A stretch of DNA of 64,000 nt from DATARH01 sp963705325. Its GTDB lineage: Bacteria > Pseudomonadota > Alphaproteobacteria > ATCC43930 > CGMCC-115725. A program made the position numbers and the translations under genes. This document shows positions 51,929-60,236 of this stretch, one piece after another. Within the stretch, counting starts at the first letter, position 1, and every line of letters starts with the position of its first letter. The notes under the pieces are model-generated. The model had not been told where the DNA came from. It searched no databases and worked only from the letters and a program-made list of their open reading frames with translations. The DNA lies in the NCBI GenBank assembly GCA_963705325.1, contig OY970069.1, forward strand, positions 3,782,001-3,846,000, read 5' to 3'.

Positions 51929-52294
51929 TTATTGCGTCGCCTGCCTCAGTCGGGCAAGGAAATCGGCGAGCACGGCGTCGTCCTTGATTCCTGGAAACGA
52001 CATCCGGTTGCCCGGGAGTGCATCTTTCGGGTCGCGTAGAAATTTAGCAAGGCTGGCATCGTCCCAGACGATGCCGCTGTTCTTCATGGCATCGGAGAAG
52101 GCGAAGCCGGGAGCCGTGCCGGCCTTGCGCCCGAAAATCTCATGCAGATTGGGACCCACCTTGGCGGGGCCGCCCGCGGCAAGGCTGTGGCAGATTTCGC
52201 ACTTCTTCAGCATCGCCCCGACCGCGCCCGGTTCGTCTGCCTTCGCGGAGGCGAAGGACAGCAGCAAGGCCAGCAGCGCCAATGTCCGGCGCAT
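51929..52294 (-). CDS. Class I cytochrome c
   Basis: 121 aa from the ATG at 52294. Signal peptide to about residue 19, haem motif CEICH (32-36), axial Met in NRMSFPG (98), and a GPNLHEIFGRKAG stretch typical of the c2/c550 group. Periplasmic electron carrier; partners unknown. Lies next to folD on the same strand. Confidence 0.85.
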   Translation of the reverse strand: MRRTLALLALLLSFASAKADEPGAVGAMLKKCEICHSLAAGGPAKVGPNLHEIFGRKAGTAPGFAFSDAMKNSGIVWDDASLAKFLRDPKDALPGNRMSFPGIKDDAVLADFLARLRQATQ

Positions 52295-52397
52295 TGGGTT
52301 TCTCCCGTTCGGCGATGGCCGCTTGGCAAGCGCGCTTCCGGCCTGATAGCTATCGCAGCCTCGGTTGTCAGCCAAATTGATGTCGCAGGAGCGCGCC

Positions 52398-52787
52398 GTG
52401 AAGACAATTCGCCTGCTCCCCGCTGCCGCTATCCTGTTTTCCGCTGGGATCGCGACCGCCGATCCGCTGCCGACGCAAATCGGCCAATGCACCAATACGA
52501 CGATCAAGGATGTCACCACTCGGCTCCAGGACGGCACCTCAAACAAGCCGATCCCCGGGTCGGGGAGCGCGGTCGACTTTGCCAATGGCGGCTATCAGGT
52601 CTCCTACGACACGATCGCGGCGATTACCCAATCCCGCGCCGGCGACCCGGTGACCATGTGCCTGGTGTCGATCCCGAAGGGGTGTCCGCCGGGCGACAAT
52701 CGCGGCATCACCTACAAGACGACCAATCGGCGCACCCACGGTACCTGGATCTTACCTGACGCCGAGCATATGTGCGGCGGCGCCTAG
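52398..52787 (+). CDS. Small exported protein of unknown function
   Basis: 129 aa from GTG at 52398, with AGGAG six bases upstream. Signal VKTIRLLPAAAILFSAGIATA. The mature part has four Cys (IGQCTNTT, VTMCLVS, KGCPPGDN, HMCGG), which could form two disulfides, and GSAVDFANGGYQVSYD. Family not recognised. The stop lies just before the threonine synthase start. Confidence 0.65.
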   Translation: MKTIRLLPAAAILFSAGIATADPLPTQIGQCTNTTIKDVTTRLQDGTSNKPIPGSGSAVDFANGGYQVSYDTIAAITQSRAGDPVTMCLVSIPKGCPPGDNRGITYKTTNRRTHGTWILPDAEHMCGGA

Positions 52788-52793
52788 GTGGTC

Positions 52794-53924
52794 ATGGCGC
52801 GAGCAACGTACGTCTGTTCGGCCTGCGCCACGGCCGTCCCGGCCGATCGGCCGCGATGGCGCTGCGATTGCGGCAGTCATCTCAACCTCACGCCGGGCAA
52901 GGGATTGGTGCGCGGCGAAATCGACAGCCGCGATGCCTCGCTGTGGCGTTACCGAGCGGCGCTGGGGCTCGACGGTCCGCCGCGCGTGTCGCTGGGGGAG
53001 GGGTGGACGCCGCTGGTGACGCGTGATTGGGACGGCGCCCAGGTCCATTTTAAGCTGGAAAGCCAAATGCCCACCGGCTCGTTCAAAGATCGCGGCACCG
53101 CGGTGATGCTGAATCACCTGCTTGAGCTGGACGTTGGCCCCATCCACGAGGACTCTTCGGGTAATGCCGGGGCCTCGATCGCGACCTATGCCGCGGCGGC
53201 CGGGCTTCCTTGCCGCATCTTCGTCCCTGCGGGTGCGCCGCGCGGCAAAATCGTGCAGATCGCCGCGACGGGCGCCGCTGTCGAGGCCATTGCCGGCACG
53301 CGTCAGGACGTGACGGAGGCGGCGCTCGCAGCCGCCGAGACGAGCTTCTACGCCAGCCACAACTGGCAGCCGTTCTTTATCGAAGGCACAAAGACGCTCG
53401 CTTACGAGCTATGGGAGCAGTTGGAATTCACCGTGCCGGACAACATCCTCGTACCAACCGGCTATGGCTCGAACATCCTGGGTCTCGACCGGGGCTGCAG
53501 CGAGCTGCTGCGCCGTGGGGAGATCACGCGCATGCCGCGGCTGTTCGCGGTGCAGGCGGCAAATTGCGCCGCTTTCGGTGCGGCCTGGTCGGCGGACGCT
53601 GACGGCTATGTGCCATTCACCGCAACGCCGACGATCGCCGACGGCATCGCTACGGTGAAACCGGTGCGGGTGCACGAGGTGCTGGCCGCGTTGCGGCGCT
53701 CGCGTGGCGGGGTGGTCGCCGTGCCGGAAGAGGAGATCGGCCCGGCGTTGAAGCGCCTTGGCCGCCTCGGCCTTTATGTCGAGCCGACCGCCGCGACCGC
53801 CGGGGCGGCGCTAAGCCGGCTGCTTGCCGACGGCACGATCGGCCCCAGCGAAACAACGGTCGTCGTGCTGACCGGGCACGGACTCAAAGCAGCCGAGAAG
53901 ATCGGCGAGCTGCTCGGCAATTAG
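52794..53924 (+). CDS. thrC: Threonine synthase-family PLP enzyme
   Basis: 376 aa from the ATG at 52794. An N-terminal zinc-ribbon-like CSACATAVPAD with CDCGSHLNL is seen in one group of threonine synthases. The PLP Lys is in MPTGSFKDRG, and SSGNAGASIATYAAAAG and GSNILGLDRG follow. Converts O-phosphohomoserine to threonine, if orthologous. It could also be a paralogue with another substrate, since no hom or thrB lies near. The upstream GTG at 52788 is possible. Confidence 0.75.
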   Translation: MARATYVCSACATAVPADRPRWRCDCGSHLNLTPGKGLVRGEIDSRDASLWRYRAALGLDGPPRVSLGEGWTPLVTRDWDGAQVHFKLESQMPTGSFKDRGTAVMLNHLLELDVGPIHEDSSGNAGASIATYAAAAGLPCRIFVPAGAPRGKIVQIAATGAAVEAIAGTRQDVTEAALAAAETSFYASHNWQPFFIEGTKTLAYELWEQLEFTVPDNILVPTGYGSNILGLDRGCSELLRRGEITRMPRLFAVQAANCAAFGAAWSADADGYVPFTATPTIADGIATVKPVRVHEVLAALRRSRGGVVAVPEEEIGPALKRLGRLGLYVEPTAATAGAALSRLLADGTIGPSETTVVVLTGHGLKAAEKIGELLGN

Positions 53925-53925
53925 C

Positions 53926-54363
53926 CTATTTCTTCGCCGCAAGCAGATCCCTGATCCCGCGCAGCGCCAGCGCGTAGCCGGCAATGCCGAAACCGGCGAC
54001 GACCCCGAGGCTGACTGCGGCAGTCTGAGACGCGGGTCCGCGCCGGATCGGGTTGGAGATATGGACCTCAATGGTCGGGAACTTGACCTGTGACAGGGCT
54101 GCCACCAGCGCTGGATAGCCCGAGCCGAACGCCGCCGGATTAAAGATCGCCGCGTCGAAACCCTGGTCGTTGGCGGCGTATATCTTGTTGACGATTTCGC
54201 CTTCGATATTCGAGTGGAAGATCTCGATGTCGATGCCCAGTTCCGCAGCATAGCCGCGGATCCGCTCATCGTACTCTGGCAAGGTCATCGGTCCGAAAAT
54301 CTCGAGCTGGACCTTGCCGCGCATGTTCATCCCGGCACCGTGGATGACCAGAACCTTTGCCAT
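53926..54363 (-). CDS. Type II dehydroquinase-like protein lacking catalytic residues
   Basis: 145 aa. The flavodoxin-like dodecamer fold of AroQ is visible: VLVIHGAGMN, SNIEGEIVNKIYAA, IFNPAAFG, IEVHISN and VVAGFGIAGYALAL. The catalytic Arg and Tyr of the usual REPxxYG loop are replaced (KVQLEIFG: Val and Phe). The His of NPGAYTHTS is replaced (NPAAFGSGY). So dehydroquinase activity is unlikely. It may bind a ligand or catalyse another reaction. The neighbour 65 bp upstream on the same strand is the FAD oxidoreductase. Confidence 0.7.
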   Translation of the reverse strand: MAKVLVIHGAGMNMRGKVQLEIFGPMTLPEYDERIRGYAAELGIDIEIFHSNIEGEIVNKIYAANDQGFDAAIFNPAAFGSGYPALVAALSQVKFPTIEVHISNPIRRGPASQTAAVSLGVVAGFGIAGYALALRGIRDLLAAKK

Positions 54364-54428
54364 GAGCTTCTCCTCGTCTGGGGTCGGAAACCGTTGGCGG
54401 AATGCTAGCGCAATTGCATGACGCGCGC

Positions 54429-55835
54429 CTATTGCCGGCGTGCCGCGTGCTCGGCGGCGCGCAGGCCGAACACGCAGGCCTTGATCAACCCGCCGACATA
54501 GCCGAGCGCACCGCCACCCTCGAGCCCGCCAGTTGTGCCGCCAGCCGCAAAGAGACCGGCGATGACCGATCCGTTGGGCCGCCTAACGCGGCCATGCCCA
54601 TCGATGGCGATGCCGCCAAAGGTGTTGGTGATGCCGGCGCAGATCGGGATGGCGAAAAAGGGCGCGGTCTCAATCGGACGCGGCTGCCCACTGCGTGTCG
54701 AGCGCGCAGGTAACAAGGTCCCCAACCGGCCGGAGCGAACCGCCTCGTTATAGCCAGCGACGGTCTTCGCGATGCCATCCGGAGATATTCCCGCCGCCGC
54801 GGCTAATGTCTCCAACGTAAATGCCTGGTGCAATGTGCCACCACCGGCGAGCAGTTGCGGATTGGGTGGAATTTGCGCCGCTTTGCCGGCACTCTCCCAG
54901 ATCGGCGCGTCGCAGATCACGGTGGCGCAGAGCGGGTCATCGAGCCACGCGAGGGTGTTGGCGATGGCGATGCCGCCCAAGCCCTCGTCGAGCACTCGCT
55001 TGCCGTCGGGATCCACGACGACTGCAGCGGTCGCGACAGCATCGATCTGCGGGTAGGGCCACAGGCCGCTATTCTCCATCGCGTCACGGCTTAGGAGGTG
55101 ACCGTAGAACCGATCGAGATTGACCAGCGCCGCGCCAGCGGCTTCGGCCATCTTGAGTCCGTCGCCGACTGCGGTGCCGGCGTGGCGCATCAGCACGCGG
55201 TCGGGGCGTGGCCCGATATACTTGCGAAACAGCTCGGCATTGGCAGGAAAGCCGCCATCGGCGATGACTATGGCGTCGGCACTCACCTGGAACCGCGCGC
55301 CTTTTTTCTGGGCAACGATGCCGGTCACCCTGCCGTTTTCGACCCGTAACGTTTCGGCGCGAGTGGCGAAATATATGCGCCCTTGCCGCTCGCGAAGACG
55401 CTGACGTAGCTCGCCGAGCATCCGATCTGGTCCGCGTCCTTGCCAATCCTGACCGGCAATCGCCGCGCGCGGGGGCGCTAGCGTGAAGCGATGCCAGCTG
55501 ATCGGGCTCGCCTGGGTAAAGACCGCGCCCTGGGTCGCCAACCAGTCGACCGTGCGGCCGGCGTCCTCGGCAATCGCCGCGACGAGTTCGGGGTCGGCTT
55601 CGCCGCCGGTTTGCCGGTTGACGGCGGCCGCAAGCTCCCCTGTGCTCAACTTCACATCGTGGTACGCGACGTGGAAGATCCCACCTGCCCAGCGCGAGCT
55701 GCAGAGGTAATCCTCATCGGCACCGGCCTCGAATACCGCTGTGCGCAGTCCCAATTCGGCGCCGCGCACCGCGGCGCACAGTCCAGCGAAGCCGCCGCCG
55801 ATTACCACCAGATCGAAATGCACCGGTTTGCTCAT
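54429..55835 (-). CDS. FAD-dependent oxidoreductase, fumarate-reductase flavoprotein type
   Basis: 468 aa from MSKPVHFDLVVIGGGFAGLCAA at 55835, with GGAGGCGCAG upstream. Dinucleotide motif GGGFAGLCA, FAD segment VFEAGADEDYLCSSRWAGG, and a C-terminal FAAGGTTGGLEGGGALGYVGG. No iron-sulfur or membrane partner, so it is a soluble single-subunit dehydrogenase, like tricarballylate or ketosteroid dehydrogenases. The substrate is unknown. It is divergent from the TauD gene, and the two share the inverted-repeat region. Confidence 0.8.
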   Translation of the reverse strand: MSKPVHFDLVVIGGGFAGLCAAVRGAELGLRTAVFEAGADEDYLCSSRWAGGIFHVAYHDVKLSTGELAAAVNRQTGGEADPELVAAIAEDAGRTVDWLATQGAVFTQASPISWHRFTLAPPRAAIAGQDWQGRGPDRMLGELRQRLRERQGRIYFATRAETLRVENGRVTGIVAQKKGARFQVSADAIVIADGGFPANAELFRKYIGPRPDRVLMRHAGTAVGDGLKMAEAAGAALVNLDRFYGHLLSRDAMENSGLWPYPQIDAVATAAVVVDPDGKRVLDEGLGGIAIANTLAWLDDPLCATVICDAPIWESAGKAAQIPPNPQLLAGGGTLHQAFTLETLAAAAGISPDGIAKTVAGYNEAVRSGRLGTLLPARSTRSGQPRPIETAPFFAIPICAGITNTFGGIAIDGHGRVRRPNGSVIAGLFAAGGTTGGLEGGGALGYVGGLIKACVFGLRAAEHAARRQ

Positions 55836-55903
55836 CTGCGCCTCCGGCCACCGATCGTAGAGGGCCGAGAGGCGCTGGCATAGCAGGGACGCCCTGGGTG
55901 AGC

Positions 55904-55953
55904 ATGACATAACCATGACGAGCGCGTATTTTTTGAAACAATAGATGTTTCAA
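55904..55953 (+). promoter_or_regulatory. Promoter with perfect inverted-repeat operator before the TauD gene
   Basis: ATGACA (55904-55909) and TATTTT (55927-55932) are spaced 17 bp, a plausible sigma-70 promoter. Directly after it lies TTGAAACA-ATAGA-TGTTTCAA (55933-55953), a perfect repeat with 8-bp arms over the expected start site, ending at the ribosome-binding site GGAGGAGG. A repressor binding here would block this promoter. The regulator is not in the window. Confidence 0.65.
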
Positions 55954-55969
55954 GGAGGAGGCGGCCGCG

Positions 55970-56854
55970 ATGACCATCTCGATCCGTCAAATCCATCCGG
56001 TCTTTGTCGGCGAAGTAAGCGGGGTCGATCTCCGTCAGCCACTTTCCCACGATGAGGTTGCGGCGACCGAAGAGGGGATGGACCGTTACGCCGTCCTCGT
56101 CTTCCACAACCAAAACATCACCGACGAGCAACAGATCGCCTTCACCCGATATTTCGGTCAGATCGAAAATTCGGCCGGCGGCACCGTGACCAAGGATCAC
56201 GAGAAGCGCCTCAGCCAGCTGATGAACGACGTGTCGAACCTCGGACAGGACCGCAAGCCGATGGCGCGCGACGACCGCCGCCGTTTGTTCAACCTCGGCA
56301 ACCAGCTCTGGCATTCGGACAGCTCGTTCCGCGCGGTGCCGGCGAAATATTCGATCCTCTCGGGCCGGATCGTCGTCGACAAGGGCGGCGAGACTGAATT
56401 CGCCGATATGCGTGCGGTCTATGACGCGCTCGATGATGCAACGAAGGCGACCGTCGAGGGCCTCGTTTGTGAGCACTCGCTGATCTACTCGCGCGGTCTT
56501 CTCGGTTTCACCGAACTTTCCGACGAAGAACGAGCGATGTTTCGACCCGTCCGCCAATCGTTGGTGCGCACGCATCCCGTCACCGGCCGCAAGTCGCTTT
56601 ATCTCGCCTCGCATGCCGGGACGATTGTCGGCTGGCTGGTGCCGGAAGCGCGCGCATTCCTTCGGCACCTCAACGAAGACGCGACGCGGCCCGAGAACGT
56701 CTATGTCCACAAATGGCGCCAATACGACCTGATCATGTGGGACAACCGGCAGACGATGCATCGGGTGCGCCGCTTCGATGAGACCAAGGTGCGCGACATG
56801 CGCCGCACCACTGTCGCGGGCGACGAGCCGACCGCCGAGCAAGTCGCGGCTTGA
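55970..56854 (+). CDS. TauD/TfdA-family 2-oxoglutarate-dependent dioxygenase
   Basis: 294 aa. Jelly-roll fold with iron ligands in NQLWHSDSSF (HxD) and NRQTMHRVRRF, and Arg near the end for 2-oxoglutarate. The start HPVFVGEVSGVDLRQPL is typical. TfdA members hydroxylate phenoxyacetates or other substrates, releasing the product by oxidation. It heads a plus-strand run with two transporters behind an operator, suggesting a regulated catabolic or detoxification role. Confidence 0.85.
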   Translation: MTISIRQIHPVFVGEVSGVDLRQPLSHDEVAATEEGMDRYAVLVFHNQNITDEQQIAFTRYFGQIENSAGGTVTKDHEKRLSQLMNDVSNLGQDRKPMARDDRRRLFNLGNQLWHSDSSFRAVPAKYSILSGRIVVDKGGETEFADMRAVYDALDDATKATVEGLVCEHSLIYSRGLLGFTELSDEERAMFRPVRQSLVRTHPVTGRKSLYLASHAGTIVGWLVPEARAFLRHLNEDATRPENVYVHKWRQYDLIMWDNRQTMHRVRRFDETKVRDMRRTTVAGDEPTAEQVAA

Positions 56855-56885
56855 GCGGCACTAGGCCGCCAGCCGGTATTCGAAA

Positions 56886-58442
56886 TTGCGCGGGGAAACA
56901 TCGCCCCCTTTTCCCAATCGAGGATGGATTACCGCCTCGATCATGCTGGCTAACATCATGCAGGGCGTCGACAACACAATCGCGAATGTCGCGCTGCCGC
57001 ATATTCAGGGCAGTTTGTCGGCGTCACAGGACCAAATCGCCTGGGTTCTGACCTCGTATATTGTCACCGCGGCAATCACAATGCCGCTTACCGGCTGGCT
57101 CGCCGGTCGGCTCGGCATCAAATATGTTTTCCTTGTCTGCGTTAGCGGTTTCACGATCGCCTCCGCCATGTGCGGTGCGGCAGCAAGCCTTGAGCAGTTG
57201 GTGCTTTTCCGTGCCTTGCAGGGAATTTGCGGGGCCGGCCTCATCCCGCTATCCCAGGCGACCTTACTTCAGATCAACCCGCCGGAACGGCATGGCCACG
57301 CGATGGCGGTATACGGCATCGGCACGATCATGGGGCCAATCAGCGGCCCGCTGCTCGGCGGCTGGCTGACCGAGAATTACAGCTGGCGCTGGATTTTCTA
57401 CATCAATCTGCCTATTGGCATCCTCGCCGCGATCGGCATCATGGCGTTCATCCGCCACAATCGGAATGTTCACCGCGAGCCGTTCGATATATTTGGCTTT
57501 CTAGCGTTGAGCGTCGGTGTCGGCGGGCTGCAGCTCATGCTCGATCGCGGCGAGCTCAAGGATTGGTTCCACTCGACCGAAATCTGCATCGAGGCGACGA
57601 TCACGGCGCTAGGCTTCTACCTGTTTGCCGTTCACACGGCGACCACGGGCGAACGCTCGTTTCTCAACCGCGATCTACTCAAGAGCGCAAATTTCATCGC
57701 CGGTACAATGCTGATGTTTTCGGTCGGCGCGATCATGACCGGAACCCTCGCGCTGCTACCGACGATGCTACAGCAGCTGATGAACTATCCGGTTTTCACC
57801 ACCGGCTTAGTCACGGCGCCACGGGCATTCGGCACGATGGTTGCGATGTTCGCCGTCGCACGCATTATCAACAAGATCGATAACCGGCTGATTATCCTGT
57901 TTGGCTTCTTATTGACCGCTTTCGCGATGTGGCAGATGACTGGCTTTTCGTTGTTGATGGACCCGCGGCCGGTCATCGTCTCTGGTCTTATCCAAGGATT
58001 TGGGCTCGGCTGCACCTTCGTGCCGCTCAACATCCTAGCCCTGTCCACCTTACCTCGGCACATTATGACCCAGGCGACAGCGATTCGCAGTCTGATGCGC
58101 AATCTCGGTGGGAGCGTCGGAATCAGCATCCTGATTGCCACGCTGACCGAGAACATTCAGACCATCCACTCGCGGCTGGTCGAGACTTTGCGGCCGGATA
58201 ACCCGTTAATCCACACGCCAGCGTTTGGCCCGGCTTACGGTTTGACCGCGCCGAACGGGGTCGCCGCGCTTAACGCAGAGGTGACGCGGCAGGCGGCGAT
58301 GATCGCTTACATCGACGATTTCAAGTTGATGATGCTGATGGCGCTGTTCTCGTTGCCGCTGCTGTTATTGTTGCGAGACAAGCAGCGCGCGCCGGTCGTG
58401 GTAGCGGCGCCAGCGACGGTGTCGGCCGCGGCCGATGATTAG
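56886..58442 (+). CDS. DHA2-family MFS drug/solute transporter
   Basis: About 518 aa from TTG at 56886. 14 predicted membrane helices of the EmrB type. Motifs QGVDNTIANVALPHIQGSLSASQDQIAWVLTSYIV, TGWLAGRLGIKYVF, ALQGICGAGLIPLSQA and the motif C-like GIGTIMGPISGPLLGGWLTE. No EmrA/HlyD membrane-fusion partner is present. The start is uncertain, since the TTG lacks a clear RBS. A close paralogue follows 9 bp later. Confidence 0.8.
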   Translation: MRGETSPPFPNRGWITASIMLANIMQGVDNTIANVALPHIQGSLSASQDQIAWVLTSYIVTAAITMPLTGWLAGRLGIKYVFLVCVSGFTIASAMCGAAASLEQLVLFRALQGICGAGLIPLSQATLLQINPPERHGHAMAVYGIGTIMGPISGPLLGGWLTENYSWRWIFYINLPIGILAAIGIMAFIRHNRNVHREPFDIFGFLALSVGVGGLQLMLDRGELKDWFHSTEICIEATITALGFYLFAVHTATTGERSFLNRDLLKSANFIAGTMLMFSVGAIMTGTLALLPTMLQQLMNYPVFTTGLVTAPRAFGTMVAMFAVARIINKIDNRLIILFGFLLTAFAMWQMTGFSLLMDPRPVIVSGLIQGFGLGCTFVPLNILALSTLPRHIMTQATAIRSLMRNLGGSVGISILIATLTENIQTIHSRLVETLRPDNPLIHTPAFGPAYGLTAPNGVAALNAEVTRQAAMIAYIDDFKLMMLMALFSLPLLLLLRDKQRAPVVVAAPATVSAAADD

Positions 58443-58451
58443 GTCTTGGCG

Positions 58452-60020
58452 ATGAGAGGCGAGGGGTCAACACCGGCGCCGGCCGTTGCGCACCGCGGAT
58501 TGATGACGGCGACGATCATCTGCGCCTGCGTGCTGCAAGGGATCGACACGACCATTGCGAATGTCGCGTTGCCGCATATTCAGGGGAGCATGTCGGCGGC
58601 GCAGGACCAGATTTCTTGGGTCCTCACGTCCTACATTGTCGCCTCGGCGATCATGATGCCGCTGACCGGCTGGCTCGCCGGCCGCTTCGGCATCAAGTTC
58701 ATCTTCCTTGGCTCGGTGATCGGCTTCACGATCGTTTCGGCGCTATGCGGCGCGGCCGAAAGTCTGCCGCAGCTTGTCCTCTTCCGTTTGTTGCAAGGGA
58801 TGTTCGGCGCGGGATTGGTGCCGCTCGGCCAAGCGACCTTGCTAACGATCTACCCGCAAGAACGCCACGGCCATGCAATGGCCATCTTCAGCACCGGGGC
58901 GATGATGGGCCCGATCATTGGACCGACGATGGGCGGCTGGCTCACCGACAACCTGAATTGGCGTTGGTGCTTCTACATCAACCTGCCGGTCGGGACGATC
59001 TGCGCGCTAGGGATTTTCCTGCTGTTCCGCCACAACCGGAACGTCAGGCGCGAAGGCTTCGATCTTTTCGGCTTTGGCGCGCTCAGCATTGCGGTCGGCA
59101 CGCTTCAATTAATGCTCGACCGCGGTCAGCTCAAAGACTGGTTTCATTCGACCGAAATTTGGGTTGAAGCGACCATTGCCGCGCTAAGCTTCTACATGCT
59201 GGTCGTCCACACCTCGACAACAAGTGAGCGCTCGTTCGTCAGCCGAGAATTGCTGCGAAGCCCCAACTTCATCGGCGGCAGCGCGCTGATGTTTGGCGTG
59301 GGTATGATCCTCAGCGGCACACTGGCACTGATGCCGTCGATGATGCAGGACCTGATGAACTATCCGGTGTTTACGAGCGGCTGGATGATGGCGCCGCGGG
59401 GCATCGGCACGATGATCGCGATGTTTTTTGTCGGTCGGACAATCAACAAGATCGACAACCGACTGTTCATCCTCACCGGGTTTCTGCTGACGGCGGCCTC
59501 ATTGTGGCAAATGACCGGCTATTCACTCTTGATGGGGTCGGGACCGATTATTTTCGCCAGCTTTGCCCAGGGATTCGGCCTCGGACTCACGTTCGTGCCG
59601 CTGAACATTCTCGCTCTATCTGATCTGCCGCGGCACATTTTGACCCAAGGTACGGCGCTTCGCGCGTTGATGCGCATGCTGGGCGGCAGCATCGGCATCG
59701 CGGTATTGGAGTTGCAGCTCACCCGCAATACTCAGATCGTTCATTCTCGGTTGATGGAAGGGCTACGTCCCGACAACCCCCTGATGCACGGGCTTGGTAC
59801 GCACTTTAGCTTGACCGCACCATCGGGGGTCGCGGCGCTCAACGCTGAGGTGACGCGGCAAGCGGCGATGATCGGATATATCGACGACTTCAAGCTGATG
59901 ATGCTGGTGATTCTGCTCTCGCTACCGCTGTTGTTTTTAATCAAGGTGCCGAAGCGTGCTCGTGCAACCCCGACGGCGGCGCCAGCGCCGGCTGGAGCGG
60001 TAGCTCAAGCCGACGATTAG
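58452..60020 (+). CDS. DHA2-family MFS transporter, tandem paralogue
   Basis: 522 aa from the ATG at 58452. The same 14-helix architecture as the previous gene, with long near-identical stretches (TIANVALPHIQGS, LQLMLDRG then LKDWFHSTEI, GVAALNAEVTRQAAM). The two differ mostly in loops and in the C-terminal tail (Ala/Pro-rich here). It arose by tandem duplication. The two may pair, or have split substrates. Confidence 0.82.
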   Translation: MRGEGSTPAPAVAHRGLMTATIICACVLQGIDTTIANVALPHIQGSMSAAQDQISWVLTSYIVASAIMMPLTGWLAGRFGIKFIFLGSVIGFTIVSALCGAAESLPQLVLFRLLQGMFGAGLVPLGQATLLTIYPQERHGHAMAIFSTGAMMGPIIGPTMGGWLTDNLNWRWCFYINLPVGTICALGIFLLFRHNRNVRREGFDLFGFGALSIAVGTLQLMLDRGQLKDWFHSTEIWVEATIAALSFYMLVVHTSTTSERSFVSRELLRSPNFIGGSALMFGVGMILSGTLALMPSMMQDLMNYPVFTSGWMMAPRGIGTMIAMFFVGRTINKIDNRLFILTGFLLTAASLWQMTGYSLLMGSGPIIFASFAQGFGLGLTFVPLNILALSDLPRHILTQGTALRALMRMLGGSIGIAVLELQLTRNTQIVHSRLMEGLRPDNPLMHGLGTHFSLTAPSGVAALNAEVTRQAAMIGYIDDFKLMMLVILLSLPLLFLIKVPKRARATPTAAPAPAGAVAQADD

Positions 60021-60035
60021 TTAATCGAAGCGACC

Positions 60036-60202
60036 GATTCAATTGATTAGAGCCGCAAACGACTCGACGGTAATGTCGCTGTGGTTGCCGTGTCTATTCG
60101 AACTCTAGCGTGACGGTTTAAATTAATTGAAATTCCTTTGCCCTCTGTAGAGTCGAGCCGCGCCGCGATTGCGCGCAAGACAGCGGTGTGAGAAAAAGAG
60201 TC
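60036..60202. promoter_or_regulatory. Cluster of four GANTC (CcrM) sites before the transglycosylase gene
   Basis: GATTC at 60036-60040, GACTC at 60061-60065, GAGTC at 60150-60154 and GAGTC at 60198-60202 lie in about 167 bp of AT-rich upstream sequence. GcrA, which acts at methylated GANTC promoters, is encoded in this window. The region lies between the second MFS gene and the transglycosylase, without any other gene. Confidence 0.5.
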
Positions 60203-60236
60203 GGGGGTTTTGGGGGTCAAATACGCCGTGGCGACG

